NCBI GenBank assembly: GCA_023897205.1
Contig: JAHWDD010000004.1
Location: 3,410,001 to 3,474,000, forward strand
Reading direction: 5' to 3'
DNA from: Exophiala sp. HKRS030
Lineage: Eukaryota; Ascomycota; Eurotiomycetes; Chaetothyriales; Herpotrichiellaceae
Length of the DNA: 64,000 bases
The notes under the pieces: generated by a model
What the model was told of the DNA's origin: nothing
Database searches by the model: none
What the model saw: the letters and a program-made list of their open reading frames with translations, nothing else
Made by a program: the position numbers and the translations under genes
Shown here: positions 45,334 to 56,419 of the stretch, one piece after another
How positions within the stretch are numbered: the first letter of the stretch is position 1
Layout of the letters: each line of letters begins with the position of its first letter

Positions 45334-45872
45334 TGCGACGAAAACGCTGAGAATGGCAGATTAGCAGAGCAAACGAAGGGACTGTTGGAGGAAGATCGGT
45401 AGTGAAGCAAACAACCCATTTCAATTTCGACCGGACTAAAACCTCCTTCACCAATTCCTGGGTTTCTCATGTTGTAATTGTTTTACCCAGTGGGTGGTGG
45501 TTGACAAGTTGTATGGATGAACAGTGAAGGCATCGAGGAGTTTCTCGCAAGATTAAATTACTGTAACTAAGTCACACCCGAATTTAAGCTCTAGGTACCC
45601 GGAGGCGAAGGCGTTGATCGTCAGGAACAATTAAATTCAGGCGCCATGGGCGGGAGTCCCTTAGGCGAGAGAACCACCCCGTTGGTGCTAAGTTCACGGG
45701 GCAATTCCAGGCCTATCAAGGTACTTCACATTGTGTCATGATTACATTGCCGCATTGTATGAGACTCTTGCAACATTCTCACAATGCAATGAGTACTCCA
45801 TACCAACTCCCTATATCTCGTTAAACCTATCAATATTAAGTTCTCACTATACGTTGTCTACTTTCAAACGCA
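45334..45872. promoter_or_regulatory. Shared divergent promoter region, DCL1 / SSP120-like
   Basis: 539 bp between two divergent start codons; no coding feature and no named regulatory site recognised. Confidence 0.55.
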
Positions 45873-46544
45873 ATGAAACCATCACTCGGCGCATGTTTCT
45901 TATTATTCGCCCTGGCCAGCGCACACGGTCAACACTCTCACGAAGACACGGTAAGACCAGAAGATGACTGGGCGTTGTACCACATGCAAGAAGAACATCG
46001 TACGTCAACCACACGACTCCTGGATCTGAATGCTCTTTTTCCTTCTAACAAGTACGCTTTGTCGGCAGACATATCCAATTTCGACCCATCATCCTTCTTC
46101 TCCCTTCACGACTTCAACAATGACGGAGTCTGGACACCCGACGAGGTGCGCAGGACGTACGGTCTCGACGACGAATCTCTACGCACCACGGCCGGCGATG
46201 TAAAGGACAAGGCCGTGCTAGAGGTCTTCAAGATCTTCGACCTTGCCAACAGCGGCGTCATCACGCGCGACCAGTGGCTAGACGGGGTCCGGGCGGGCAA
46301 GAAGTTGCCAGACTCGGGCCTGGGGCCTGGCCACCACGGCGACGACGAGTACGAGTACGAAATCCACCATTTCGAAAAATTCCACGACGAAAACACGAAA
46401 GAGGAAGACCTGATCCATCCCGAAGACATTGCGCATTTCAAGAAACATGACATGATGGAGGACGAGGCGGAGCGGGTGTTGCGAGAACAGCGACAGAATA
46501 TCGTGGAGAAGAATATCCCCATGAAGTTCCGAAAACAACAGTAA
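45873..46544 (+). CDS. SSP120: Secretory-pathway EF-hand protein, Ssp120/nucleobindin-like
   Basis: Exons 45873-45999 and 46069-46544 give 200 residues once a 69-nt intron (GTACGT donor, CTAAC branch, GCAG acceptor) is removed; the intron is a multiple of three without a stop, so the unspliced frame stays open. Splicing restores EEHHISNFDPSSFFSLHDF. A signal peptide (MKPSLGACFLLFALASAHG) is followed by two EF hands: D57-E68 (DFNNDGVWTPDE) and a second loop starting D100 (DLANSGVITRDQ), whose last position is Gln rather than Glu, suggesting weaker calcium binding. The acidic/His-rich C-terminus (HHFEKFHDE...) is typical of the family. Ssp120 works with the cargo receptor Emp46/47 in ER-Golgi transport in yeast. 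Confidence 0.88.
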   Translation: MKPSLGACFLLFALASAHGQHSHEDTVRPEDDWALYHMQEEHRTSTTRLLDLNALFPSNKYALSADISNFDPSSFFSLHDFNNDGVWTPDEVRRTYGLDDESLRTTAGDVKDKAVLEVFKIFDLANSGVITRDQWLDGVRAGKKLPDSGLGPGHHGDDEYEYEIHHFEKFHDENTKEEDLIHPEDIAHFKKHDMMEDEAERVLREQRQNIVEKNIPMKFRKQQ

Positions 46545-46742
46545 TAAACCACAATATACAAAAGTACACCGAAAGAGAAAAAAGAGGGACAAGGTTTGGT
46601 TTCTGACTACGAGTTCGTGTCCCTCGGAGGCTCCTTGTCTACAACAAACCAGAAGCGAGACAGACGCATGGTGTGTATTCTGTAAGATAGATGCTCAAAG
46701 AGGGGCCAAGGAAAGAAAAAGGGGAGGAACATGGTTCTTTTC

Positions 46743-48320
46743 TTATCCATTTGGATTGGTCTGGATAATATGGACATCATAGACACAATGCATGACACCA
46801 GGCGCATAGGTCTTGACCTGCTCGACGTGGTCGCAAGATACCGACCATGCCATGTCTGACTCTTGTGCCGAGAACTGCCTCTTGACAAGACTCGCGATGT
46901 CGTGGGTGATTTCTGTCTTTTTCTTTTCGATGTCACGAACGTCGACATTCTCATGGATGTGCAGCCACCCTTCCCCGTTGGTGTCGTGTCGGCCACAAAT
47001 GGCCTTGACGGCGTTCTCCCAACTCCCTCTCGACGTGGGCAAGAGGCCCAGGTTCGCATGTCTGATGTCCAACGCCACTCCAGCCTTTTGGATCTCTCCC
47101 ATGACTTTATCCGTCCATTTGTTGTCACCCAGGAACGCGACGCACCTGATTTTTGGTTGTCTTCCACGATCATGATCATGACCATTGCCGTCGTCTGCTT
47201 CGTCTCGGCCGATACTCCTCGCGACATCGGCCGGCGTCTGATTCACCATGCTTCCGTTCTCATCGACCCTGATAACCAGACATGACCACCCATTCGCCTC
47301 ACAACCCCTTCTCAACCCTTCGATGCTCCAAGGGTTGATGTCCCACCCGTAGACCCTCCGCACCCCTCGCGTCAGGTAACAAAAGGCAAAGTATCCTATC
47401 CCTACGTAGAAGTCGATCACATCCATTTTCTGGTGTTGGGAAGCGTCGGTCGTCAGACCCGGGAACGTGACATTGTCTCTGCCACTACAAGTGTCATTGT
47501 CATGTTCGCCCCCTCCTCCGGAGCTTCCCGTACCGGTAGGTATTCCCAATATCCTAGCCTTTTCCGATGTATTCCCCCTGCTGAACATTGTGTAAAGTGG
47601 CGCCCAATACTGAGTGATACCCTTGTGTTGGACGGTCGACGTCCAGAAAGCGGCTGAAAAGTCTCGAGAAGTCGGATTCGAACTCGCCCCCGAATCCAAA
47701 GTGTGACCCCAACCTCCATAGACGGGTAAGAGACCAGAAGGACTACGCATGACATTTTCTTTTTTTTGTTGTTGATGCTTGGATGTCCTTTCGGTGCCGT
47801 CGACATCGGGACCTAAAGGACCATGGGTGTCGTGGTCAATAGTTTCATCTTGCGCGGCCGCAATTGGAGCGTTGATGGCGATCCTATCAATCTTTTGGTT
47901 CCCGGCCCCGAACCCGATCTCCGCTATACATTGGAACAAGATTGTCTTGTCACCCTCGGACAGCGTCGAGTACACTTCCGTCCAACGTTGATTGTGCGTG
48001 GGAAAGTTATGCGGCAAGAGCAAGAGAGGAGGGTAACTCGTGTATCGTTTAGGTATGTCAGACGGTGACAACGACAACGATGGCAATGGACTCGAGTCTG
48101 ATGTCTCTGCAGGAGAAGCCGTCTGCTGTTCAGACAAGGACGAATCTCGTATATTCGCCGTCGCGGTATTTAGCTCCGTCTCCGTATCCGAACAACAAGT
48201 AGAATCAAGTACTGGAATGCCTGATTTTTTGCAAAACGCAAGGATACCTCTGACCAATGGGTTTCGTATTGGTTTTTTCCGTTTCATCTTCTGCTGCTGC
48301 TGAGAGAGATGCTGAGTCAT
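46743..48320 (-). CDS. TYW2: tRNA wybutosine-synthesizing protein 2 (Trm12/TYW2)
   Basis: A single exon encodes 525 residues from the first ATG at 48320; an upstream TTG extension is ignored. The N-terminal half includes LLLPHNFPTHNQRW, and LPVYGGWGHTLDSG. The SAM site MDVIDFYVGIGYFAF lies near 298-312, followed by VYGWDINPWSIEGLRRG, VAFLGDNKW, and HANLGLLPTSRGSWENAV. This is a Trm5-like class I methyltransferase fold that transfers the 3-amino-3-carboxypropyl group of SAM to the wyosine precursor at position 37 of tRNA-Phe. Low-complexity inserts (Ser/Thr and Gly/His-rich) lengthen it. Convergent with the SSP120-like gene, ends 198 bp apart. Confidence 0.93.
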   Translation of the reverse strand: MTQHLSQQQQKMKRKKPIRNPLVRGILAFCKKSGIPVLDSTCCSDTETELNTATANIRDSSLSEQQTASPAETSDSSPLPSLSLSPSDIPKRYTSYPPLLLLPHNFPTHNQRWTEVYSTLSEGDKTILFQCIAEIGFGAGNQKIDRIAINAPIAAAQDETIDHDTHGPLGPDVDGTERTSKHQQQKKENVMRSPSGLLPVYGGWGHTLDSGASSNPTSRDFSAAFWTSTVQHKGITQYWAPLYTMFSRGNTSEKARILGIPTGTGSSGGGGEHDNDTCSGRDNVTFPGLTTDASQHQKMDVIDFYVGIGYFAFCYLTRGVRRVYGWDINPWSIEGLRRGCEANGWSCLVIRVDENGSMVNQTPADVARSIGRDEADDGNGHDHDRGRQPKIRCVAFLGDNKWTDKVMGEIQKAGVALDIRHANLGLLPTSRGSWENAVKAICGRHDTNGEGWLHIHENVDVRDIEKKKTEITHDIASLVKRQFSAQESDMAWSVSCDHVEQVKTYAPGVMHCVYDVHIIQTNPNG

Positions 48321-48910
48321 GTCGACTCGACAATCAAGTAGTGCATCACACAAAGACGAAAATGCGAGTATTTGTTCGGATGTTCTGTCGGGTAAGAAAC
48401 TTATGGTTTGGGTCGATCATACGTTTCTTATTAAACTTGTGATTTTAAAGCCATTCGAATACAGTTGTAACAAGGCTGTTTCATTTATTGTCATGATCAC
48501 TCTGTATGGTACAGGCGGAAGAAAGAAGAAAGCATCGCAAGGCTGTGGATATTTTTCTTACATAATAACCCAAAGGACAAGGCTGAAGCCTTGTCGCAAC
48601 GAGCCCTTTTCTTTTATTTTGTTTCTACTTTACAGAACTCACTCTGGGCTCTACTCCATAATATTCATACTACAAACACTACAGATCGAACCTCAATATG
48701 TCAGGTAAATATTTCCCTCTTAGATGAAAAGTGAAAAGTTTCATATGACATGAGATTTGTTACATGTGCTTTGTATGGAGCGAACATTACTACTACTACC
48801 ACCACCATCAACACACCGTCCGTATTGCTTTGTCAACTGGACTAGTAGGACGTCGCCTCCGCATCTTATCGTACACCTTTTCCCTCCTCTTAATTTTCAA
48901 TCAGCAATCA
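48321..48910. other. Intergenic TYW2 promoter
   Basis: TYW2 promoter and the 3' region of the next minus-strand gene; an ACT/ACC triplet run lies near 48787-48810. No gene is supported. Confidence 0.4.
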
Positions 48911-49577
48911 TTAAGGATCAATCTCGCTTCCTTTCGTCGGATGCACTGCTTCTGGCAACGCCTTTTCGAGTTTCTCGGGAGCAACCTTTTGAACCGATTC
49001 CGGGACGACACTGTTCCCCGTGGCGTGGCTCTTGCCGCCGCCGCTCATGCTCGCCGTACTTTTACTTTGACTTCCATCGGTCTCGGTCGGGTGGACACTT
49101 TCGGGTAGAGCTTTCTCGAGACCCTCCGGTGCAGCGCGTTGGACCGGATCAGGCACGGCGCTGGGCCCCGTGGCGTGCGACCGCCCACCATCACTGTCCG
49201 GACGACTAGTTGCCTTTTCGCCGATCTTGGATTCGACGTGTGTGGCCAGGGAGTCGTCGTTCCTAGGATGTTCCGGGATTGGTTTCGTTCCGTCTTCTAT
49301 CAAAGTATCCCGGAAGGATGATTAGCCATGTTCTTGTTGACGTGTGGCTTGTACAGCTTCCAAGGTAGAATCAGAGCATGGGAGGGAACTAAATGATAGA
49401 AGATTCAATACCATTATTCTTGTATGCGTCATTCGAAGGACCACTCTGAGAAGTCCCGATTGTTCTTGGACCGGAAGAGACGAATGTTCGTAGTGGTGTC
49501 CCAGTGCCGGTGCCGATACGTAGATTTGATAGTCGAGGCATCATGCGCTGGACGAGAAATTGAGATCTGTACGCCAT
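48911..49577 (-). CDS. Small hypothetical protein with duplicated 40-residue motif
   Basis: Exon 1 (49577-49412) and exon 2 (49296-48911), joined across a 115-nt intron (GTATTG donor, GCTAAT branch, GATAG acceptor), give 183 residues. The N-terminus MAYRSQFLVQRMMPRLSNLR is basic and amphipathic, suiting a mitochondrial presequence. Exon 2 encodes two tandem copies of a unit: SHATGPSAVPDPVQ..APEGLEKALPESVHPT and SHATGNSVVPESVQ..APEKLEKALPEAVHPT. The VP-S/D-VQ-AP-LE-ALPE-hPT pattern occurs in small fungal proteins of unknown function. Splice site choice is less certain than elsewhere because the donor is not GTRAGT. Confidence 0.7.
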
Positions 49578-50560
49578 GATTGGTTTTTTGTCTTTTGTCT
49601 CTGTGGTGAATTCGACTCGATAAATTGTGATGTTTGTAGACTTATTATGTATGCATAGAAGGGAGGTTATTTCAAAAAACCCAGCGGATGAAAAGCAATA
49701 TTTAAGTCAGATATATCTTTCCAAGGTTAGGAAGTAAAGTAGCCCACACCACATTACTGAGTAAGTGATCTTTGGTGGGAGCCGGACCTGAAGCCATCCT
49801 GTATCCTGAATTGCGGTGATGACGAAGATGGCAATAGACTCATGATGGTGATCTCATTATTGTGTGTCGTTTGATGTGCGTATTCGCATTTCCCACACGG
49901 GGACTGATACGAGTAACATTTTGCGCGATCAAAGTAAACCACTTGTCGATCAAACTCGATATCATATGCCGTGGTACCACCAGCAAGATCGAGGTCTCGG
50001 GATTATGGTCCGTGGGACGATGATGCCTTGATGTTGAAAAGGACCAACAAGCAGAAAGAAAAGAAAGGGCGGGAAGAGAATGAGGTCAGTAACTACTCGA
50101 ACCAAGGGGCCATTTTTCGGAACAATCTATCACCGATCTCCGATGTAAGAAAGAAAAGAAAGTGACAAGGATCCTGATCATCCTTTTTCAAGAACAAACA
50201 AAGAGGGAGTGAACAGTAAAATCAAGTGATTCGTCGACAGTTTTAATGTCTTCTTTTTGGCCGTCGGGTGATACCCTTTGGAAGATAAAAAGGAATTCTA
50301 GTACAGAGAGTAGCAACAAACATCATATCCCGTACTTGTAATCCCCTAAAACAAAAGGGAAAAACAAACCCACAACTCCTTTATTTTCGAATAATGCTCC
50401 ATGATGGGTATCCCAAAACCCAAAGCCAAATGCTTGTGCCCTTCATATCTCACATTGTGCGAATTTTGTGTGGTAAAATGGTGTTATATAATATGCCTTG
50501 TCCAGATTCCGAACCACCCGGGGAAAAACAAAACAAAAATACCTAGCTACTGAGGTAGAT
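49578..50560. other. Intergenic, nothing recognised
   Basis: Promoter of the small protein gene and 3' region of the mannosyltransferase; I see no coding or structural feature. Confidence 0.4.
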
Positions 50561-52750
50561 CTAACCACTCATACCAACATCTCTGGCCTGTTGTATCATC
50601 ATATTCAAAAGATCCTTTTCTTCCTGTGTAAAGTCCTTCTTGAGAGGAGCGTCGGTCGTCAAACAACACATGTTGCTCTCTTCCAACTGCCAAGCCCCGG
50701 GCTCTCGGATATCCTTAGGCTCGATCAGGTAGTGTTCAAACTTGCCGAATTTCCTCTTCTTCTTGTCAGCGAATTTGTTGTCCTGGAGCCAACCGTTGAA
50801 CCACAATGGATTGCCGTCCAGGTCGAGATGGAGAAGTTGTGGTGAACAAATGGTATAGGTTTCAGGTTCGCTCTTCACCTCCGGCACTGCCACCGAATCG
50901 TCGTCGACCTCCTCTTCGACCTCAATCTCTTCCTCCGATTCATTGCCGTCGGCGTCAAGATGGATCTGCTTCTTCTTCGTCATCACCTTCTTCTTGGGAC
51001 GGTCCTTCTTCTCCTCTTCCGAGGGCTTGGGGGGCTGTACGAGACCCATGGTGCCGGCGTCACCTTGGTGGAAGGCGTAGTCTTGGTCGCCCACGAGTTC
51101 CCATCCGAGCCAGAATGTCTCCTTGTCACCTACGAAATCCGATTAGTAGGTGGACTCATCAAAATCACGTCAACGCAACATACCATAGACCATGTCGTAG
51201 ACGCCGACTCTACCCTCGTCCTTGTTACCATCTCGGTCGGGGCCGTTCATTCTCGTAACGAGCAAAAGGGCAATAAAGTGCTTCCACTTGTCAACGACAA
51301 TCACACCAGATTCCTGCTGGTGACCACTGTCACCGGTCCAGAAGCGGCTTTGTTTCACCTGTCTCGAGATTGGTTTGGGCAGAATCTGCTGAAGCCAACG
51401 TTTCTTCGACTCGGGCATGATCAGTCGGTCTCTGAAGAAAAGAGCACCTGTTTTTCGGTAGGCCGGGTCGTCAAACAATACTTCTGGGTTTTTCATGAAC
51501 AAGCTGTCCGCATCGATGAAGATGACTTCTCGGAAGCTGGAATGCAAAATTGCAAAGGGTTTGGCTGCCCAACCAGCCAACTTCCAGCCCTCATCGTTCA
51601 CCATTTGGGCAATGTCTCGCGTCACGACACCATCGAGAGCCTCCAGATCCTGACGATAATCTTCGCTCAAATCGGAATCTCCCAAATACATGACTTCAAC
51701 TGGAAGGTCGCATCCTAGTTTTCGGAAGATGGGGATGGTTGTCAAGAGATACGGTGCTTGATCGTCTCCGGCCGTAAGGACAAGGCCTCGCCCTCCCTTT
51801 TTGAAGTGGGAGTGCAAGGTCATATGATCAGGGAAATAAGGCGCCGTCCACGGGAAAAGCAACTGGCCAAACTTGACCAGGAAATAGCGGTACGCCTCGT
51901 AGGAATGAATGGTTTGTGCAATTCCTGATTCCGCCAGGTCGTCGGATGTCGATTGATGAACGTGATGGCGAAGATACTGAATGACATCGTCCCGAACATA
52001 GCTACCACCTTCCTCGTCAAAGGCCAGATGAAGGTCTTCCCAAGCCTCGAAGAATTTCTTATATTCACGAACTCGCAGACCCATCTCCCGCAACTTCTCC
52101 TTGCCGGTGCCTTCAACAGGGCGAAGTAAGTCTCGACCTTCCATCTCGCCAGGCATGAGGCTGATGACTCGGGTCAAGGCCTTCTCGAACTTGGGACGCT
52201 CAGAAAAGTGGGTAGAATCTGCCGTCGATGCCTTTTGAGTTGAACCTTTCGGCGGCTTCGCTGGCTCCTCGTCAATGGGCTCTTCACCACCCTCTTGGCT
52301 GACACGGGATGGCGATTTTGGATCCTGGGCTGGAGGTCGAGGATCTGCCGGAACCACGGGTTGAAGAAGTTCTTCAGCGGAGGGTGCTTTGAACGGTGCC
52401 TCGCCTTGTCCTTGGGGATTGGCTGGGTACTCGGCAACCGGATCAAGCACTGGAACATTCGGCTGCTGTGGTGGTGCATTGGGGTTTGGCTTGAGAACGA
52501 CTTCAGGGTCGGCCGTATACTCTTTCAGTTTATCGGCGGGGGTCCTCGGTCGTGATTGGAGAGTCGGGTCGGAGCCAGAAGATGAGAGGAAATAGATTAA
52601 TGGAACACATATTAGAACTAGAATAATGATGGCTGTTTGGCGATTTTTGAGTGCCCTCCGAGGTGGTCCGGCATATGGCAACCCCGGAAAAGAGCGACCC
52701 TCTTTGAGAGGATGTTGCCTGGGGGTGAACATGTCGTCCGAAACCCGCAT
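50561..52750 (-). CDS. Alpha-mannosyltransferase, GT71 (Mnn1/Mnt2-like)
   Basis: Exon 1 (52750-51184) and exon 2 (51129-50561) with a 54-nt intron give 711 residues. It is a type II Golgi membrane protein: short cytosolic tail, signal anchor at about 38-56 (TAIIILVLICVPLIYFLSS), then a Pro-rich stem to about residue 180. The catalytic region has GRGLVLTAGDDQAPYLLT, LPVEVMYLGDSDL, the DxD motif in FIDADSLFMKNPEVLFDD near 415, GHQQESGVIVVDKW and ETFWLGWEL. GT71 enzymes add alpha-1,3-mannose to N- or O-glycans. A strongly charged insert (EEEKKDRPKKK..., then Glu/Asp runs) at about 560-620 breaks the C-terminal part. Confidence 0.9.
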
Positions 52751-53958
52751 CGGCAGTTATCAGCCCTGTAAGATAGAAGACAATCTATAAGTCGTTATGA
52801 GGTCGGTATAGATCTCTGTCGGAATTCGAGCGCAGAAAACATGAGATTTTTTGGGCTAATTTTTTCCTTTGCTATGCGAAAGCGGGTGGGCGCGTTCCAG
52901 ACGCGAAAGGGGGATCTGACTTCAATAATCGGTTCGGTATTGGTAGTTCCCAGAAAAATGGAACGGCCACCAGGTAAAACAATAGCTCAAGAGAAAGATA
53001 CAAAAGACAGAGATATTACTCCGTACAGAATGACCGACTCTAACAAAAAGGTGAGATGATGGAATGTCGAGAAAGATGGGATGATATAAAGGAGGCGTGT
53101 GGTATTATGGCCAGGGAAAAAAAAAGACAGGTGGACGAATATCAATCAAGGGTTAGAGGGTGTAAGGAATTTTTGGTGGCTTAAGCCATTGGGTCAGATT
53201 TCTACGGTACCGCGGACTGTACCATTATTTGCCTGGCCCCCCGTATCCGTATTTCCGTATTTAAACACCACTTAAACACGGGTCCAAGACTCTGAGACGC
53301 TAAAGATGCTAAGACACCTAGTCAGCCTCCATTGGGCTTAGCGCACCTCGCCTGTCAATTCCCCTTTAGGTTCTCCAGCTTTTCGCCTCTGCATGCCCCC
53401 CCCTGACGCCCCCCAGTGCATTCATTATTGATGCTGATTTCTCTGCTGATTCTGTTTCAACAAGCCACACAAGACAAGATGATGATCGAGCATGTGGCAT
53501 GTGGCATGTGCCGTACGGCGTGCATGGCAGTTGATTTTCAGTTTTTTTATTTCTCGAAGAGTACTCCGTAGTTCAAGATACCATACTCTACTCCCTTGAT
53601 CCGTACCTCTGTGCACTTGTACCGAATCACCAAACGTCGGGGCCGAAAGACTTGAAACCATCCTTGTCCTTTTTATTAACACAGTATTCCCACCTTCTAG
53701 ATATTTATTTTTAGTCTACATAGTCTCCGCATGGACACATTATTCGTAAATTCATCCAAGCAGTAATTTGCTTTTCGTGGCTGCACTCGCTCGCTGCAGG
53801 TGCCAAGTCAAATCTCACTCCTGGCTCCTGTCAATGTCTTTTAAACCTCATGCAACATCCCTTGGACCATCCCTAATTGACTTCGCCAAAGGACAAATTG
53901 ACAATTGACAAGACCATTGATGGGCAAAGAGCCAGCCTCACCGCTGCCAGGGGGCGTG
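52751..53958. other. Intergenic with TACGGAGTA words
   Basis: About 1.2 kb with no coding frame. Mannosyltransferase promoter at the left. TACTCCGTA at 53017-53025 and GTACTCCGTA at 53561-53570 are copies of the recurrent word. Confidence 0.5.
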
Positions 53959-55583
53959 TCACGCCAACCTCTGTTTAGGTAATCGAGGTATTAGTAGCCA
54001 AACCACCAGACACAACACCAACGCCGCCAATATTATCGGCTGCAACACCTTCACACCGGCTGCATTAGCGATGGCCCCGACAGCAAACGGTAAGACCGTG
54101 CCGCCGCTGGCTCCAAAGGCGCACGCGAACCCGACGGCGGCCACATGGAGTCTTTTCGGCAGCAGCTTGGTGAGCACCACGACAGCTGCCGGGAACATGG
54201 GCCCAAGGAAGAAGCCGATGAATCCGATCATGACGGCGCTGACATAAAAGTTCGGGATGAGCCAGAACAACAGCTGCAGCACCACGCTGCAGGAGACGTA
54301 CGTGGTGACCGCCCACCTCTCGTTTTTGAACAGTCGACCTGTTACAAATCCGAGAACGAACCTCCCGACCGTGATCCCCAGCCAAAAACCCGTCGAAGTC
54401 ATACCCGACGCGAACGGAGACCCATTTCGAACACGTAGCATGAAGCTCACGATCCAGCCGCCAATCGAGACCTCGGCACCGACATATGCGAGCAAGAATA
54501 CCGATGCGAGGATCGTGGCCTTGTTCTTGACCGCCTCGAGTGTTCTACTTTTGCCCTTTTCTCGCTTGCCGAACGGATTGAGTTTCTTCAAGGTACTTTG
54601 CTCCTGCGTAGATTGCGGAGCGGACTCGATCTGGGCGGTAGGCTGAGCCTCGCCGACCGTCGACCGTTGAGCACGAAAGGCGCGCGCGTCAGATTTCCAG
54701 AACGTGCCGACGAGGAGTACGACTTCAATCGCCGCCCCTCCTACCATGATGTAGTAGAACTCGTACCATTTCCAGCCTGCTTTGGTCACGACCGACGTGG
54801 CTATGAGAGGAGACAAGGCTGCGCCAACACCGTAGAAGCCATGAAGAAACCCAAGAACTTCATTGGCGTCGGCCATATCGCCTATCCAAGCGTTCCTGTG
54901 GCCGGGCGGAAGCAGTCAGCATACACACATACACACACATCTTCGTTAGTTCCTGGCCCGACCTACCAACCACTATCACCCAAGCCGTTTCCAAACCCCA
55001 AGAGTATATATATAACCACCAACACCGGATAAGGAGGATGAAGACAGACGGCAACTATCCGTGGTCGCGTTGGTCAGCAGCGGTTGGGGAGACATTGTGT
55101 GAGGTGGCAAAGATTCATCTGGTCGTGGCTGGCTGACTTACCGTATCCCAAAAGATGTGACATGCTCATTATACAAGCCACCCCTCTCTGCCCGTATACC
55201 ATGTGTATGTGATTGTTCAGGAGCGCCGACAGCGTATAGCCCGCCAATGGACTCAGAAATACGAGCGAGATGACGGTGTAGTTGACGTTATACCAGTCCT
55301 CAAGGTAGGGTATGAGGGCACCGTACGCGGCATCGTTGGCTCCCAGGATCGCGAAAGACCAAAAGGTCCCCGCGCAGCGCCAAACATTGATTCGAGGAGA
55401 ATTCCACTTTTGCAATTGAGGTTGGCTGTCGTTTGATGATGCTGGTGATGGTGCGGAGGGGGGAGCATTGGGGTTGGGGGTGGTTGTCGTGGCTTTTTCA
55501 GCCTCCATTCGTATATGAGACGTCGTTGGAAGTTCGATGATGGCAGTCGAGCTGCCACCGGGTCCTGAATTGATGGTCTGCAT
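53959..55583 (-). CDS. Major facilitator superfamily permease (Bsc6-like)
   Basis: Three exons (55583-55142, 55054-54967, 54895-53959) with phases matching give 488 residues. The small 88-nt middle exon (VAVCLHPPYPVLVVIYILLG, FGNGLGDSGW) is not visible as an ORF but completes the membrane region and joins to NAWIGDMADANEVLGFLHGF. Twelve helices fit: GTFWSFAILGANDAAYGALI at the start and VLQPIILAALVLCLVVWLLI at the end. It resembles fungal MFS proteins related to Bsc6/FucP-like permeases; substrate unknown. ATG 55583 is used; the ATG at 55509 (MEAEK) is possible. Confidence 0.88.
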
Positions 55584-56419
55584 GGATGTAGGTATGCTTT
55601 CAATGGTTGTGGTTTCGACAATTTCTGTAGAGATGTTCTGAAGATGTTGTAATATCAAGAAGGTCTTTTCCTTCTTCTCTCAAACGATAACCCTTTGAAT
55701 GTGTCAATTGCTGCAAATCAACACTTGTAAAATAGCCGGAAGAAAGAAAAGAGCAGCAGTAATCTGGGTAAACTTGTAAAAAAAAATCCAATAGAAGAAA
55801 GACAATAAGGATCTGTAGGTTGCAATGGGAAAATGGAGGATAGAGTAAAAGAATGAACACCAACAAGGCAAACAGCAATGAATGGAATGATGTCCAGGAC
55901 CCGGAGATCAACCGATGGACATTTTCATGACTTCCCAAAGAGCCGCTGTACCGCTGTATCCCTTCTGCAATGGGAACACGGGCCGTAGGGGGGGGGGGAA
56001 GTAGACGATTTGTGTTGTTGGCGTGTCCTCGAAAGTGGATGATGCAGAGGCCGAAAGAGGAAATTCTTCCAGTTCGCTGGCGCTGGGGGAAGATGTCGAG
56101 ATAATTATGGTATGGGGCTTTGCGGAGTACGGAGTTATTCTCGCCGATTTATGAGGGCACTCATAGTGTCCCAAGGACTACAGACGAAGTACAGTACATA
56201 GGTCCTCGGTACCGAGTTCCAAGTACAACACAGAGCAATGAATTGGAATTCTGGATGTCTTTCAATAGTGTCATCATCAAAATCATGCTGAATCAAAACC
56301 ATTTCTCTCTGCTCCATGAGTATAGATGGATCTTTTAAACAGACCAACAGCATTCCATAACGCCAACGCTAAGTCATTCAGCCTTCCAGGAGGGACTCCT
56401 CTGTCGAGATTATGCCTGG
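55584..56419. other. Intergenic MFS promoter / ATG18 3' region
   Basis: No gene is supported. There is a G run near 55989-55998 and TACGGAGTTA near 56129, a one-base variant of the recurrent word. Confidence 0.4.
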
